Source: Clostridiales bacterium (GTDB lineage: Bacteria; Bacillota; Clostridia; Christensenellales; Aristaeellaceae). From it: 50,130 bases of DNA. Of the stretch, positions 1-11,453 are shown in pieces. The notes beneath the pieces are model-generated. The model was not told the DNA's origin, did not search any database, and saw nothing but the letters and a program-made list of their open reading frames with translations. The stretch is from the NCBI GenBank assembly GCA_016930575.1, contig JAFGGL010000009.1, forward strand, positions 1 to 50,130. The letters are read 5' to 3'. How positions within the stretch are numbered: the first letter of the stretch is position 1; the number at the start of each line of letters is the position of its first letter. Both the position numbers and the translations under genes were made by a program.

Positions 1-192
1 CTTATGTTGATCTTTCAATAATCGTCTCGGATGTCTCCACCCAAGCCGTTATTCTCTCGGCTCAGAAGTAAAGCTTAGCTTTGCTTCATTTTGCACTCAA
101 ATTATTGACTGCGTTTCGCGTTCTTTCCGGAGTATTTTCATACTCCCTCTCTGTATCTTTTTCAAGGTTCGCGCTCTATAGCGAGCCTACCT
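1..192 (-). other. Probable rRNA operon leader (transcribed leftward)
   Basis: This stretch contains no credible ORF and lies just downstream of a strong promoter at 193-221 on the minus strand. Read on the minus strand it holds an ACCTTGAAAAAG-type segment and a small hairpin (GGAGTATGAAAATACTCC), then runs out of the window. Such features are usual in Firmicute 16S rRNA leaders, in which the 16S gene would begin just left of position 1. The rRNA gene itself is not visible, so the identity is inferred. Confidence 0.5.
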
Positions 193-221
193 ATGATACC
201 AAAGGACAGGTCCCTTGTCAA
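193..221 (-). promoter_or_regulatory. Strong sigma-A promoter, probably of an rRNA operon
   Basis: On the minus strand the -35 is a perfect TTGACA (216-221), the spacer is 17 bp and the -10 is TATCAT (193-198). Upstream there is an A/T-rich TTTAAAAAATGTG tract (222-235) that could serve as an UP element. It fires leftward into a leader with no ORF, which fits a stable RNA operon better than a protein gene. Confidence 0.75.
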
Positions 222-280
222 CACATTTTTTAAAGGACCCGCCGGCTTTGATAATAATACTCATGGGATGCATAAACGGA

Positions 281-499
281 TCACAGGTCTACCCTGCGCT
301 CCTCATGCTTCAATTCGCTCCTCGTGCCGTCTTCATTCTGGATGCGCACCTGCCTGAGCGTTAAGTGGACGTTCTGTTTGAATTCGTCAATGTACTCTCG
401 GCGCAGCGCCGCCTGCTCGCCCTGCTCCTCAACGGTCAGCCCGCGTTCCTTTTTGAGCCGCGCCAGTTCGTTGATCCTGTCGATCTTCTTTTTATCCAT
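281..499 (-). CDS. DUF896 / UPF0291 (YnzC-like) small protein
   Basis: A 72-residue, charged, helical protein. The N-terminus (MDKKKIDRINELARLKKERG) and the following EEQGEQAALRREYIDEF pattern are the hallmark of the UPF0291/YnzC family, a small cytoplasmic helical-hairpin protein of Firmicutes whose role is not well defined. The C-terminal half (about residues 45-72) is polar and likely flexible. The ATG lies inside the last codons of the upstream glycosyltransferase gene (8-bp overlap), and its own Shine-Dalgarno is weak, so translational coupling is likely. Family assignment is from recognisable sequence; function is unknown. Confidence 0.85.
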   Translation of the reverse strand: MDKKKIDRINELARLKKERGLTVEEQGEQAALRREYIDEFKQNVHLTLRQVRIQNEDGTRSELKHEERRVDL

Positions 500-1643
500 T
501 TAATTCTTCCGCCTGCGCGCCCATATGGCTGCCGACCCCGAACACCCACTTGCGCTGGATATAGTAACTCAGGAAGAACAGCACGAGGTCTACGGGAATC
601 TTGGTGAGGGTATCGCTCCAGCCAAGGCCGATATACAACGAGGACACAAGCCCTGAGGACAGCGCGATGATCAGCACCACCGTGGCGGCATACCGGAGGA
701 AGGACTTCATGAACGCCGCCCGGCTGAAAAACACCATGCGCCTGTTGATCATGTAGTTGACCGTAGCGCTGGCCACGCGCGCGACCGCCGCCGCGATGCC
801 GATACGGGCAACAAAGCGGACAAAGAAAATGCTCAGGTACTGGTCCAGCGCCGGGACATAGGTCTTCATCAGGTGGTTGAGCAGCAAATAGATGCCGTAG
901 TCCACCAGAAAGCAAAACATCGACGACAGCATGAAGTGCACGAAGCGCGCCAGGATGATGCGGTAGATCCGCCAGCTGTCCGCGACGGCGCGGAAATGGC
1001 TGTCCGCGTTGTTGTCCTCGTACACGGTCTCGATCGGCAGGGATCGGAGGGGAATGTGTTCGACGGAACAGTAGATGAGCTGGTTCATTTCATATTCGTA
1101 GCGGTCGCCCTTGATGGACAGAAGCTGCGGGATCATCGCCGACGCAAATCCGCGAAGGCCCGTTTGCGTATCGCTGATCTTCCGACCGTAAAGCCCCTGA
1201 AACACCTTGGATGTGATCTGGTTGCCCGCGCGGCTTTTAAACGGCACATGTGACGCGGTAAAATCGCGCGAGCCGAGCAGGATGCCGGTCGAATCCTGCC
1301 GCAGGGCGTCCGCCATACGCAGGATATCCTTCACGGTGTGCTGGCCGTCGATATCGGCGGTGATCACAAAGCGGCAGTCCGGGAATTTCTTCGCAATATA
1401 CTCCATGCCGTGGCGCAGCGCGAAACCCTTGCCGCGGTTTTTTTCATACCGCAGCAGTACGGCTTCCCTGTACGGCTCCAGCCCGCCGAAGATATCGTCG
1501 TAATCCGGGCCGGATCCGTCGTCCACGACAACGATCCGTTTGATGCCCGCGCCAATCAGCTGTTCCATATAAGATTCCAGCCGTTTGCGCGGCTGGTAAC
1601 CGGGGATGAGTACGGCAATATCAGAAGCGGTCTGTTTGAGCAT
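492..1643 (-). CDS. Glycosyltransferase family 2 - GtrA fusion protein
   Basis: A 383-residue protein with two parts. Residues 1 to about 230 are a GT2-type (GT-A fold) domain: AVLIPGYQP, VVDDGSG, the KNRGKGFALRHGM segment, the metal-binding ADIDGQH (DxD-like) and a downstream DTQTGLRGF motif. This matches polyprenyl-phosphate (dolichol-phosphate-like) glycosyltransferases that load a sugar onto undecaprenyl phosphate at the inner face of the membrane. Residues about 235-375 have four hydrophobic segments typical of GtrA, a small flippase-like membrane protein. A fused loader-flippase would supply lipid-linked sugar for decorating surface polymers; the GT39-like enzyme at 25767 is a possible user. 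It is 27 bp downstream of the M1-like gene and has GGGAAG as ribosome site. The sugar is unknown. Confidence 0.85.
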   Translation of the reverse strand: MLKQTASDIAVLIPGYQPRKRLESYMEQLIGAGIKRIVVVDDGSGPDYDDIFGGLEPYREAVLLRYEKNRGKGFALRHGMEYIAKKFPDCRFVITADIDGQHTVKDILRMADALRQDSTGILLGSRDFTASHVPFKSRAGNQITSKVFQGLYGRKISDTQTGLRGFASAMIPQLLSIKGDRYEYEMNQLIYCSVEHIPLRSLPIETVYEDNNADSHFRAVADSWRIYRIILARFVHFMLSSMFCFLVDYGIYLLLNHLMKTYVPALDQYLSIFFVRFVARIGIAAAVARVASATVNYMINRRMVFFSRAAFMKSFLRYAATVVLIIALSSGLVSSLYIGLGWSDTLTKIPVDLVLFFLSYYIQRKWVFGVGSHMGAQAEELNG

Positions 1644-1670
1644 AAGGTACTTCCCTTCGCGCTATACTAT

Positions 1671-3119
1671 CTATATCGTATCCAGATAATCGCTTAGCAA
1701 CGGCGCCCAGTCTTCGCCGGAGAAATCGTTGAGCGTCCGCTCAAAATCTGCCCGCGACGCAATCTGAAACGCATAGGTATCATAATATGCGGCAAGAAAT
1801 TCGTCAAGTTCGTTTCCCAGCGCAAGCTCCAGCGCGCACATTGCGGCCGCGCCGCGGAACCAGACTACGGTTTGGTACTCGCTCCAGTCGTAGAAATAGT
1901 CAAGCGGGCTGCCGGGCGTAAGCCCGGCGACGGACAGGCGCATCGCGGTATCCACGCGGCTGAACTGCAGCGCTTCCCGCGCGGCCGCGCCGTGCATTTC
2001 CTCCCAATAGCGCAGCAGCGCGTACTCCGCCGGCGCCTCGTGCTGCCAGGCCTGGTCATACCCGTTCGTTCCGACGACCGCCTGGAACCACTGCTTGGCG
2101 ATCTCCCGCGCGACATGGATCTCCAGCGCCTCGCTGCCCATATCCAGCGTATCGCTTGCGATCATCGCAATGGACGGATAGCTCATGCCGTCAAACGGCA
2201 GGCCGGCTTCCGCAAGGGTGAAACACGGGTACGGATACGCGCCGAAGAGCCGGGTATAGACGCGCATCGCGTCCTTGGCGATCGAAAGCATCGTATTGGC
2301 GTTCGCAGCGGTTTTGGCGCAGGCCGTGAGCAGCACTCCGTCCTGCACGGTCTCCGCTATATTGAAGCTTTTGCTGATGCATAATGCGAAATCGCGGGAG
2401 GCGAGCGCGGTGAAAGTCGTCAACTGCCCGTCGGTTTCGGCTGCGCCGCTGCCCACCGCCGCATACCCTTGCGGCAGGGTGAGATGAACCGTATAATTCC
2501 GGCATTCGCTCATAAACGGATCGCCGATGGAATAATAGGGTTCGGTGAAATACTCTCCGTCGACATACGCCGCCGGAATGACGAACGCATTGCCCAAGGC
2601 ATATACGCCGCCGTTCACGCCGAAACGGTAGGCGGCGGACGGGACGGTAAGGATATAGTCAAGCCGCAGCGCCAGCGTTTCGCCCGGAAGCCACGCCTGC
2701 CGCAGCGGGACGACCAGCACGGTCTGCGCGTCGTCCATATAATAATAGTTCAGGTCTTTCGACGTGATCTCGATACCGCCGGCGGAAAATCCGTCAGGAT
2801 AGCACAGGCTGTGCAGTTCCTCGGTGGCCGAGGGCGCGTAATCCTCGCTGCGCATCGCAGCCGCATAGCTGCGCAAAACAAGCTCAGTCTGCGGGCTGCC
2901 CGTGCGGTTTTCAAGCGTGAAGGTCTGGGAGACCGTCAGTATCCCGGCGCCGGGATCGAACGCCGCGTTGATCGCGATCTCGTCCAGCCCTTCGGCTGCG
3001 GACAAAAGCGTTTCCCCCGCCTGCGGCGTCCGCGCGGGCGCGGATAGGTTCAATACAAGCGCGATCGATGCAACGGCACACAGCGCGGCCGCCGCGGCGA
3101 ATAGGAGCCGTCGTTTCAT
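1671..3119 (-). CDS. Exported M1-peptidase-like protein with degenerate zinc site
   Basis: A 482-residue protein. The start at 3119 gives MKRRLLFAAAAALCAVASIA, a signal peptide or anchor, and has AGGAAAGGG upstream, so I prefer it to the in-frame start at 3167. The N-terminal part is beta-rich and resembles the M1 aminopeptidase N-domain. The catalytic region is recognisable but altered. Where active enzymes have HEXXH, this protein reads REIAKQW (Arg338, Lys342). The third ligand Glu361 is kept at exactly the canonical 18-residue spacing within HEAPAEY. The upstream substrate motif (GAMEN/GGMEYP in relatives) reads DGMSYP. Two zinc ligands are therefore missing, and the protein is likely a non-catalytic surface or binding protein. 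The gene lies upstream of, and probably with, the GT2-GtrA gene. Confidence 0.75.
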   Translation of the reverse strand: MKRRLLFAAAAALCAVASIALVLNLSAPARTPQAGETLLSAAEGLDEIAINAAFDPGAGILTVSQTFTLENRTGSPQTELVLRSYAAAMRSEDYAPSATEELHSLCYPDGFSAGGIEITSKDLNYYYMDDAQTVLVVPLRQAWLPGETLALRLDYILTVPSAAYRFGVNGGVYALGNAFVIPAAYVDGEYFTEPYYSIGDPFMSECRNYTVHLTLPQGYAAVGSGAAETDGQLTTFTALASRDFALCISKSFNIAETVQDGVLLTACAKTAANANTMLSIAKDAMRVYTRLFGAYPYPCFTLAEAGLPFDGMSYPSIAMIASDTLDMGSEALEIHVAREIAKQWFQAVVGTNGYDQAWQHEAPAEYALLRYWEEMHGAAAREALQFSRVDTAMRLSVAGLTPGSPLDYFYDWSEYQTVVWFRGAAAMCALELALGNELDEFLAAYYDTYAFQIASRADFERTLNDFSGEDWAPLLSDYLDTI

Positions 3120-3251
3120 CGTTTTTCCCTTTCCTATATAAAAGCCATCGTGAAAAGTATCCTGCATTCCCGCGTGTTCGTCAAGAAGGAATGCCCGATT
3201 GCGCTGTCAAATTACAATGATGACGAGCACAGCCTGTGAAAGGACTGCACC

Positions 3252-6244
<2,993 letters not shown>

Positions 6245-6252
<8 letters not shown>

Positions 6253-7102
6253 CGGGCGTCCACCGCGCGGTTGCGCCGCAGGGCAGCACGCCGCCGCTCG
6301 TCACCGGCAGCGCCAACTCTTCCGCGTCCACCTTACCTTTTCCGTTCATGCAGCGGGTGAGGATATTGCCCAGCACGCTGGCCGCAAAGCCTGTGGTGTA
6401 GCCGTTGATCAGGTAGAACGCCGGTGTGTCGCTTAAAAGCTGCGCGCACAGCTCCGCCAGGCCGTAGAGCTCGTTTTCCAGCTTCCACACCTCGCCGCCC
6501 GGGCCGCGCCCGTAGCTCGGCGGGTCCATCAAAATACCGTCGTAGCGGTTACCGCGCCTAAGTTCCCGCGCGACGAACGCCTTGACGTCCTCGACGATAA
6601 AGCGGGTGCGCTCCTCCGGGACGCCGGAAAGGTCGCGGTTCTCCTTCGCCCATGCCGTCATGCCCTTGGCGGCGTCCACGTGGGTGACGTGCGCGCCCGC
6701 CGCGGCGCAGGCGACCGTCGCCCCGCCGGTGTAGGCGAAGAGGTTCAATATCATCGGGCGCTTCTTGGCCTTTTTGATTCGCTCCCGCATGAACTCCCAG
6801 TTGGCGGCCTGCTCGGGAAACAGCCCCGTATGCTTGAAGCCCGTGGGGCGGACGTAGAACTTCAGCGCGCCGAGCTCCAGCACCCAGCGTTCCGGCAGCT
6901 TTCTGTAAAACTCCCACTCCCCGCCGCCCGCCGACGAGCGGAGATAGCGCGCGTCGGCTTTTTCCCACAGCGCGGGGTTAGCCTTCGGCCAGATCACCTG
7001 CGGATCGGGGCGGCAGAGCACGACGTCCTTCCAGCGCTCCAGTTTCTCGCCGCCGCCGGTGTCCAGCACCTCGTAGTCCTGCCAGGAATCACATATGAAC
7101 AT
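6245..7102 (-). CDS. Class I SAM-dependent rRNA methyltransferase (RlmI/RlmK-like)
   Basis: A 285-residue protein. The start at 7102 (MFICDSWQDYEVLDTGGG) follows AAAGGAG with good spacing, whereas an in-frame ATG 20 codons earlier lies inside the ileS tail. The C-terminal half is a Rossmann methyltransferase: motif I NLFAYTGGATVACAAAG, then HVDAAKGMTAWAKENR, and the catalytic-loop motif DPPSYGRGPGGEVW. This is the pattern of 23S rRNA cytosine or guanine methyltransferases of the RlmI/RlmL-K group. It lacks an N-terminal PUA domain. It lies 11 bp after ileS and overlaps the pseudouridine synthase gene. Target nucleotide not determinable. Confidence 0.9.
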
Positions 7103-7113
7103 TGGATACTCCT

Positions 7114-10100
7114 TTAGGCCCGCTTGATGCCCAATACGGCGGTCTTCCCGTTGATATCCCATTCCTGCTTTGTATAGCTTTCGTCAAGCGTAGTGCTCAG
7201 TTCCTTTGCCAGCACGCCTTGCATGATGAAATTCCTGCCGCTTTCGATGGCGGCGGATAACTCCTTGTCCGCCTGATAGGCGACGAAGATGCGGTCTGTC
7301 ACGTCGAAATCCGCTTCCTTGCGCATGGTCTGCAGTTTGGAGACCAGCTCGCGCTGGTAGCCCTCGGCAATGAGTTCCGGCGTAAGGTTGCAGTCGAGCA
7401 CCACGGTCAGCTCGCCGTCCATCTGGGCGGCAAAGCCTTCCCTCTGCGTGGCTTCGGTCAGCACGTCGTCCTTGTCGAGCACGACTTCCGTGCCGTCGAT
7501 CGTAAACTTCACAAAGCTGCCCTGGTCGAACGCATCCACGATCTCGTTGCCGTCGGCGTCCCTCAGCCACGCGCCGATCCTGCCAAGCAGCTTGCCGTAC
7601 TTCGGGCCGAGGGTGCGCATCTGCGGTTTCAGGTTGTAGGTGGTGAACGCCCTGGCGTCGTCGGTGAAAACGACTTCCTTCACGTTGAGCTCGTCCGCCG
7701 CCAGCGGCACGAACGCGCCTGTGAGTTTCGCTCCCTTCACGTACATGGCCTTGAGCGGCTGGCGCACCTTGAGGGAGGATACGTTGCGGCACGCGCGGCC
7801 AAGGCTGACGATATCCAAAAGCATCGCCATCTGCGCGTTCAGGTCCTCGTCAATCTTGCTTACGTCCGCTTCCGGGAAGCGCGTGAGGTGGATGCTCTCC
7901 GGCGCTTCCTTATCCACGGAGCGCACGAGGTTTTGGTAGATGTCCTCGGCGATAAACGGCGTAAACGGCGCGATGACCTTCGCCAGCGTCGTAAGCACCG
8001 TGTAGAGCGTGGCGAACGCCGCCTCCTTGGTGCCGTCCATGCCCTTGCCCCAGAAGCGCTCGCGCCCGCGCCGGATGTACCAGTTGCTTAGGTCGTCCAC
8101 GAACTTCTCGATCGCGGCGGCGGGCTCCGGGATGCGGTAGGCGGTCAGATCCTCGTCAACCTGTTTGATCAGCTGATTCAGCCGGCTTAAAATCCACTTG
8201 TCCATCAGCGTAAGTTCCGCGTTTTCGATCGGGTGATCCTTGGGATCGAAGTTGTCGATGTTTGCGTAGAGCACGAAGAACGCGTAGGCGTTTTGCAGGG
8301 TGGAGAGGAACTTGCGGCGGCCCTCGTTGACGGCCTTGTCCGAGTAGCGCGAGGGCAGCCACGGCGCGCTGGTGGTGTAGAAGTACCAGCGCACGGCGTC
8401 GGCGCCGTGCTTGTCCAGCGCCTCCCACGGGTCGACCACGTTGCCCAGGTGCTTGGACATCTTCTTTCCGTTTTCATCCTGCACATGCCCCAGCACCAGG
8501 CAGTTGTCGAATGATGATTTATCAAACAGCAGCGTGGAGATCGCAAGCAGCGTGTAGAACCACCCGCGCGTCTGGTCCACCGCCTCGCAGATGAAATCGG
8601 CGGGAAAACGCTCGTCAAACACATCCTGTTTTTCAAAGGGATAGTGCCACTGCGCGAAAGGCATCGAGCCCGAATCGTACCAGCAGTCGATCACCTCCGG
8701 CACGCGGCGCATCGGCTTGCCGCAGACAGGGCAGACGATCTCCACCGCGTCGATGAAGGGGCGGTGCAGCTCGATATCGTCCGGCACAGGCGCGATCGCC
8801 ATTTCTTTAAGCTCCTCGCGGCTGCCGACCACGTGCTGATGGCCGTTTTCGCAGATCCACATCGGCAGCGGCGTGCCCCAGTAGCGCTCGCGCGAAAGCC
8901 CCCAGTCCACCACGTTTTCCACGAAGTTGCCCATGCGGCCGTCCTTGATGTTGTCGGGGTACCAGTTGACGGAGCGGTTGTTGCGCACCAGTTCGTCGCG
9001 CACTTTGGTCATCGCGATGAACCAGGTCGCGCGCGCGTAGTACAAAAGCGCGGTATCGCAGCGCCAGCAGAACGGGTAGTTGTGCGTGAACGGCACGGCG
9101 GCGACCAGCAGCCCCCTGTTTTTCAAGTCCTGCATGATCATCGGGTCGGCTTCCTTGACGGGTACGCCCGCCCAGGGCGTTCCCTGGATGAATTTGCCCT
9201 GCGCGTCCACCAACTGCACAAAGGGCAGGTTATAGTTGCGGCCCAGGCGCGCGTCGTCCTCGCCGAAGGCGGGTGCGGTGTGCACGATGCCCGTGCCGTC
9301 CGTAAGCGTCACATAGTCGTCCGAAACCACGTACCAGCCCTTTTCGCGGGGGTATTGGATGTCATTAAAATGATACAGAGGTTCATATTGCATGCCTCTA
9401 AGCTCGGTACCAATATATAACCTGTCGATATATCCATCACTTTCTTTATCGCCGAAAACTGAAGGAATCAAATCCTTAGCTAAAATGAAGGTTTCTCCGT
9501 TCAATTTAAATCCGGCATATATTTCTTTAGCATTAACACACAGTGCAACATTTGAGGGAAGAGTCCATGGTGTCGTCGTCCATGCAAGTAGGTAAGTATT
9601 ATCCCATTCTTTAACTTTAAAGCGGACGATGGCCGAATCCTCAGTGACCTCCTGGTAGCCCTGCGCCACCTCGTGGGAAGACAGCGCCGTGCCGCAGCGC
9701 GGGCAGTAGGGCACCACCTTGAAGCCCTTGTAGAGCAGGCCCTTCTCCCAGATTTTCTTCAAACTCCACCAGATGCTTTCGATGTATTCGTTATGGTAGG
9801 TAACGTACGGGTCGTCCATATCCGCCCAGAAGGCCACGCGGTCGGAGATATCCTCCCACTCCTTCTGGTACTTCCATACGCTTTCCTTGCATTTTTTGAT
9901 AAACGGCTCGATGCCGTAGCGTTCGATCTCGTCCTTGCCGTCCAGCTTCAGCTGGCGCTCGACCTCCAGCTCCACAGGCAGGCCGTGCGTGTCCCAGCCG
10001 GCCTTGCGCAGCACGTCCTCGCCCTTCATAGCGTGGAAGCGCGGAATCAAATCCTTGAACGCGCGGGTTTCGATGTGCCCGATGTGCGGGCGGCCGTTGG

Positions 10101-10248
10101 CCGTTGGCGGGCCGTCGAAAAACGTGAAGCGCATATTCCCCTTGTTGACGTCGAAGGATTTGCGGATGATGCCCTCCCGCTTCCAAAACCCGGCTATCTT
10201 TTTTTCACGGCCGACAAAATCCATGTCCGTTGAGACCTTCCGATACAT
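7114..10248 (-). CDS. ileS: Isoleucyl-tRNA synthetase
   Basis: A 1044-residue class I synthetase that charges tRNA-Ile. The start at 10248 (MYRKVSTDMDFVGREKKIAG) follows AGGAGG; longer in-frame starts fall within the T-box leader. Signatures: HIGH at 55-58, GWDTHGLPVELEVE, the CP1 editing-domain entry TTTPWTLPSNVAL, and KKMSKHLGN at about 596-604. The GWDTHGLPVE style and C-terminal region look like the type 2 (eukaryote-like) IleRS group, which is known for mupirocin tolerance; that subtype call is by eye. Codons for residues about 210-296 (9361-9620) are far more A/T-rich than the rest, suggesting a recombined segment. It is controlled by the T-box upstream and heads an operon with three RNA-modification genes. 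Confidence 0.98.
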   Translation of the reverse strand: MYRKVSTDMDFVGREKKIAGFWKREGIIRKSFDVNKGNMRFTFFDGPPTANGRPHIGHIETRAFKDLIPRFHAMKGEDVLRKAGWDTHGLPVELEVERQLKLDGKDEIERYGIEPFIKKCKESVWKYQKEWEDISDRVAFWADMDDPYVTYHNEYIESIWWSLKKIWEKGLLYKGFKVVPYCPRCGTALSSHEVAQGYQEVTEDSAIVRFKVKEWDNTYLLAWTTTPWTLPSNVALCVNAKEIYAGFKLNGETFILAKDLIPSVFGDKESDGYIDRLYIGTELRGMQYEPLYHFNDIQYPREKGWYVVSDDYVTLTDGTGIVHTAPAFGEDDARLGRNYNLPFVQLVDAQGKFIQGTPWAGVPVKEADPMIMQDLKNRGLLVAAVPFTHNYPFCWRCDTALLYYARATWFIAMTKVRDELVRNNRSVNWYPDNIKDGRMGNFVENVVDWGLSRERYWGTPLPMWICENGHQHVVGSREELKEMAIAPVPDDIELHRPFIDAVEIVCPVCGKPMRRVPEVIDCWYDSGSMPFAQWHYPFEKQDVFDERFPADFICEAVDQTRGWFYTLLAISTLLFDKSSFDNCLVLGHVQDENGKKMSKHLGNVVDPWEALDKHGADAVRWYFYTTSAPWLPSRYSDKAVNEGRRKFLSTLQNAYAFFVLYANIDNFDPKDHPIENAELTLMDKWILSRLNQLIKQVDEDLTAYRIPEPAAAIEKFVDDLSNWYIRRGRERFWGKGMDGTKEAAFATLYTVLTTLAKVIAPFTPFIAEDIYQNLVRSVDKEAPESIHLTRFPEADVSKIDEDLNAQMAMLLDIVSLGRACRNVSSLKVRQPLKAMYVKGAKLTGAFVPLAADELNVKEVVFTDDARAFTTYNLKPQMRTLGPKYGKLLGRIGAWLRDADGNEIVDAFDQGSFVKFTIDGTEVVLDKDDVLTEATQREGFAAQMDGELTVVLDCNLTPELIAEGYQRELVSKLQTMRKEADFDVTDRIFVAYQADKELSAAIESGRNFIMQGVLAKELSTTLDESYTKQEWDINGKTAVLGIKRA

Positions 10249-10261
10249 CGTTTCTCTCTCC

Positions 10262-10530
10262 TCCTGCAAAATAAAACCGTCCTGATAAACAGGACGGAAA
10301 TTTTCTTCCCGCGGTACCACCCGTGTTGGCGGATCGCTCCGCCCGCTCGCTGCGCCCTGTAACGGGAGCGCCCGATCCGCCCTGAAACATTCGGGCGGAT
10401 GGCTCCGAGGTGATCCGACGTTTCTCAGTCCCGCCCGGCTCGCACCGCCCCGGGCTCGCTTGGGGATTTTTGAAAACATCCGTCCTCATCATCGCAAAAG
10501 ACTGTTGAAGGTGTATGCGGCTGCATACAC
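10262..10530 (-). ncRNA. T-box riboswitch (isoleucine), leader of ileS
   Basis: On the minus strand the invariant T-box/antiterminator sequence GGGTGGTACCGCGG is at 10309-10322. It is followed by a rho-independent terminator (10271-10297) and then the ileS ribosome site. About 90 bases upstream, in a GAGAAACGTCGGATCACCTC context typical of the Stem I specifier loop, ATC (complement of 10412-10414) can be read as an isoleucine specifier codon. The ATC agrees with the downstream ileS. Uncharged tRNA-Ile would stabilise the antiterminator and allow transcription of ileS and the three RNA-modification genes behind it. Confidence 0.93.
10271..10297 (-). terminator. T-box regulated intrinsic terminator
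   Basis: Minus-strand hairpin CCGTCCTG-TTTAT-CAGGACGG (8-bp perfect stem, 10277-10297) followed by TTTTAT. It lies between the T-box sequence and the ileS ribosome site, so it is the conditional terminator of the riboswitch. Confidence 0.9.
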
Positions 10531-10536
10531 CCTCAT

Positions 10537-10564
10537 AGTATAAGCAAAATCCGGGAATTGTAAA
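10537..10564 (-). promoter_or_regulatory. Promoter of the ileS T-box operon
   Basis: Minus-strand TTTACA (10559-10564), 16-bp spacer, TATACT (10537-10542). It sits between the divIVA stop codon and the T-box leader. Just inside the transcript is a 9-bp hairpin (GGTGTATGC...GCATACACC, 10510-10530) that could also terminate divIVA transcripts. Confidence 0.65.
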
Positions 10565-10569
10565 GAGGA

Positions 10570-11115
10570 TTATACTCCTGTTTCCTTGAGCTGCCGGTTG
10601 AACAGGCTCTTGTGCTCGTCCAGAATTTTCAGGAAGTTTTCCTTGAAGGTCTGGGCCGCTTCCTTGAGCGACGCGTACTCCGCTTCGATACGTTCCTTCT
10701 CCTCGTAAGCGCCCTGGGTGATGCCGTCGGCCTCTTCCTTTGCCTTGTTAAGCAGGTCCTCGGCCTTGCGGTTGGCGTTTTCCACGGCGTCGTCGGCCAG
10801 CCGCTGCGCGTTGATGAGGATGGCTTCTAGCGCTTCGGACGTGCGGGCTACGGGCGGCTCGGCGGCTGCGGGCCTGGCGTACGGCTCCGCGGGCGCGGAT
10901 TCGGCCGCGGGCGGCACGGGCTGCGCCGCGTGCTTGGCCTGTTCCACTTCGCGCTGCGCGTCCTCCAGTTCTTTTTCAAGCTGGACGATCCTGTCCTGCA
11001 TGGCGACCATTTCGTCGCAGATCTGGTCGAGGTACTGGTCCACGTCGTAGGGATCATACCCCGCGCCTTTATAAGCAAACTCTTTGCGTTCGATGTCGGA
11101 AACCGTGATGCCCAT
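10570..11115 (-). CDS. divIVA: DivIVA domain protein
   Basis: A 181-residue coiled-coil protein. The N-terminal DivIVA domain is clear: MGITVSDIERKEFAYKGAGY followed by DPYDVDQYLDQICDEMVAMQ, the stretch that forms the membrane-curvature-binding head. A coiled coil runs to about residue 65, then a Pro/Ala-rich linker (about 65-92), and a second helical region (about 95-165, AILINAQRLADDAVENANRKAEDLLNKA) typical of the tropomyosin-like tail. DivIVA marks poles and division sites in Gram-positive bacteria. It is the last gene of the sepF-yggT-divIVA cluster; GAGGAG precedes the ATG. Confidence 0.92.
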   Translation of the reverse strand: MGITVSDIERKEFAYKGAGYDPYDVDQYLDQICDEMVAMQDRIVQLEKELEDAQREVEQAKHAAQPVPPAAESAPAEPYARPAAAEPPVARTSEALEAILINAQRLADDAVENANRKAEDLLNKAKEEADGITQGAYEEKERIEAEYASLKEAAQTFKENFLKILDEHKSLFNRQLKETGV

Positions 11116-11147
11116 CCGTCATTCTCCTCTCATCAAGGGTGTTTATA

Positions 11148-11438
11148 TTATATCAGGATACGCTGCAGCAGCCGTATCAGCCACGATACGAGCTGAATCA
11201 ACAGATAGAACAACAGCGGCGAGAAATCGACCCCGATCTGCCGAAGCCTCGGAAAGATCCGGAACAGGAGTTTGCGAAGCGGCGACAGCACCGGCTCCAC
11301 AAACCTGCCGATCATCAGGGTGTATTTGTTTTGCGGCACGACCAGCGCCATGACGACGTAGATCAGCACCAGCCAGGATGCGACCGTGATGATAAACAGG
11401 ATGGCGTTGAAGATGAAGTTCAGAATACTCACAAGCAT
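11148..11438 (-). CDS. YggT/YlmG family membrane protein
   Basis: A 96-residue membrane protein with two hydrophobic segments (about residues 5-32 and 70-92). The conserved NKYTLMIGRFVEPVLSPLRKLLFRIFPRL block lies between them, including the PxLxPxR-like core of the YggT family. In Firmicutes this gene sits between sepF and divIVA, as here, and is linked to division or membrane organisation, though its exact function is unsettled. It starts 15 bp after the sepF stop. Confidence 0.9.
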   Translation of the reverse strand: MLVSILNFIFNAILFIITVASWLVLIYVVMALVVPQNKYTLMIGRFVEPVLSPLRKLLFRIFPRLRQIGVDFSPLLFYLLIQLVSWLIRLLQRILI

Positions 11439-11453
11439 ACGGTTCCTCCTGTT

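Noticed and set aside
10249-10479. N-terminal extension of IleRS by 77 codons
   Set aside because: This stretch is the T-box leader with its terminator; the synthetase start after AGGAGG at 10248 matches the family.
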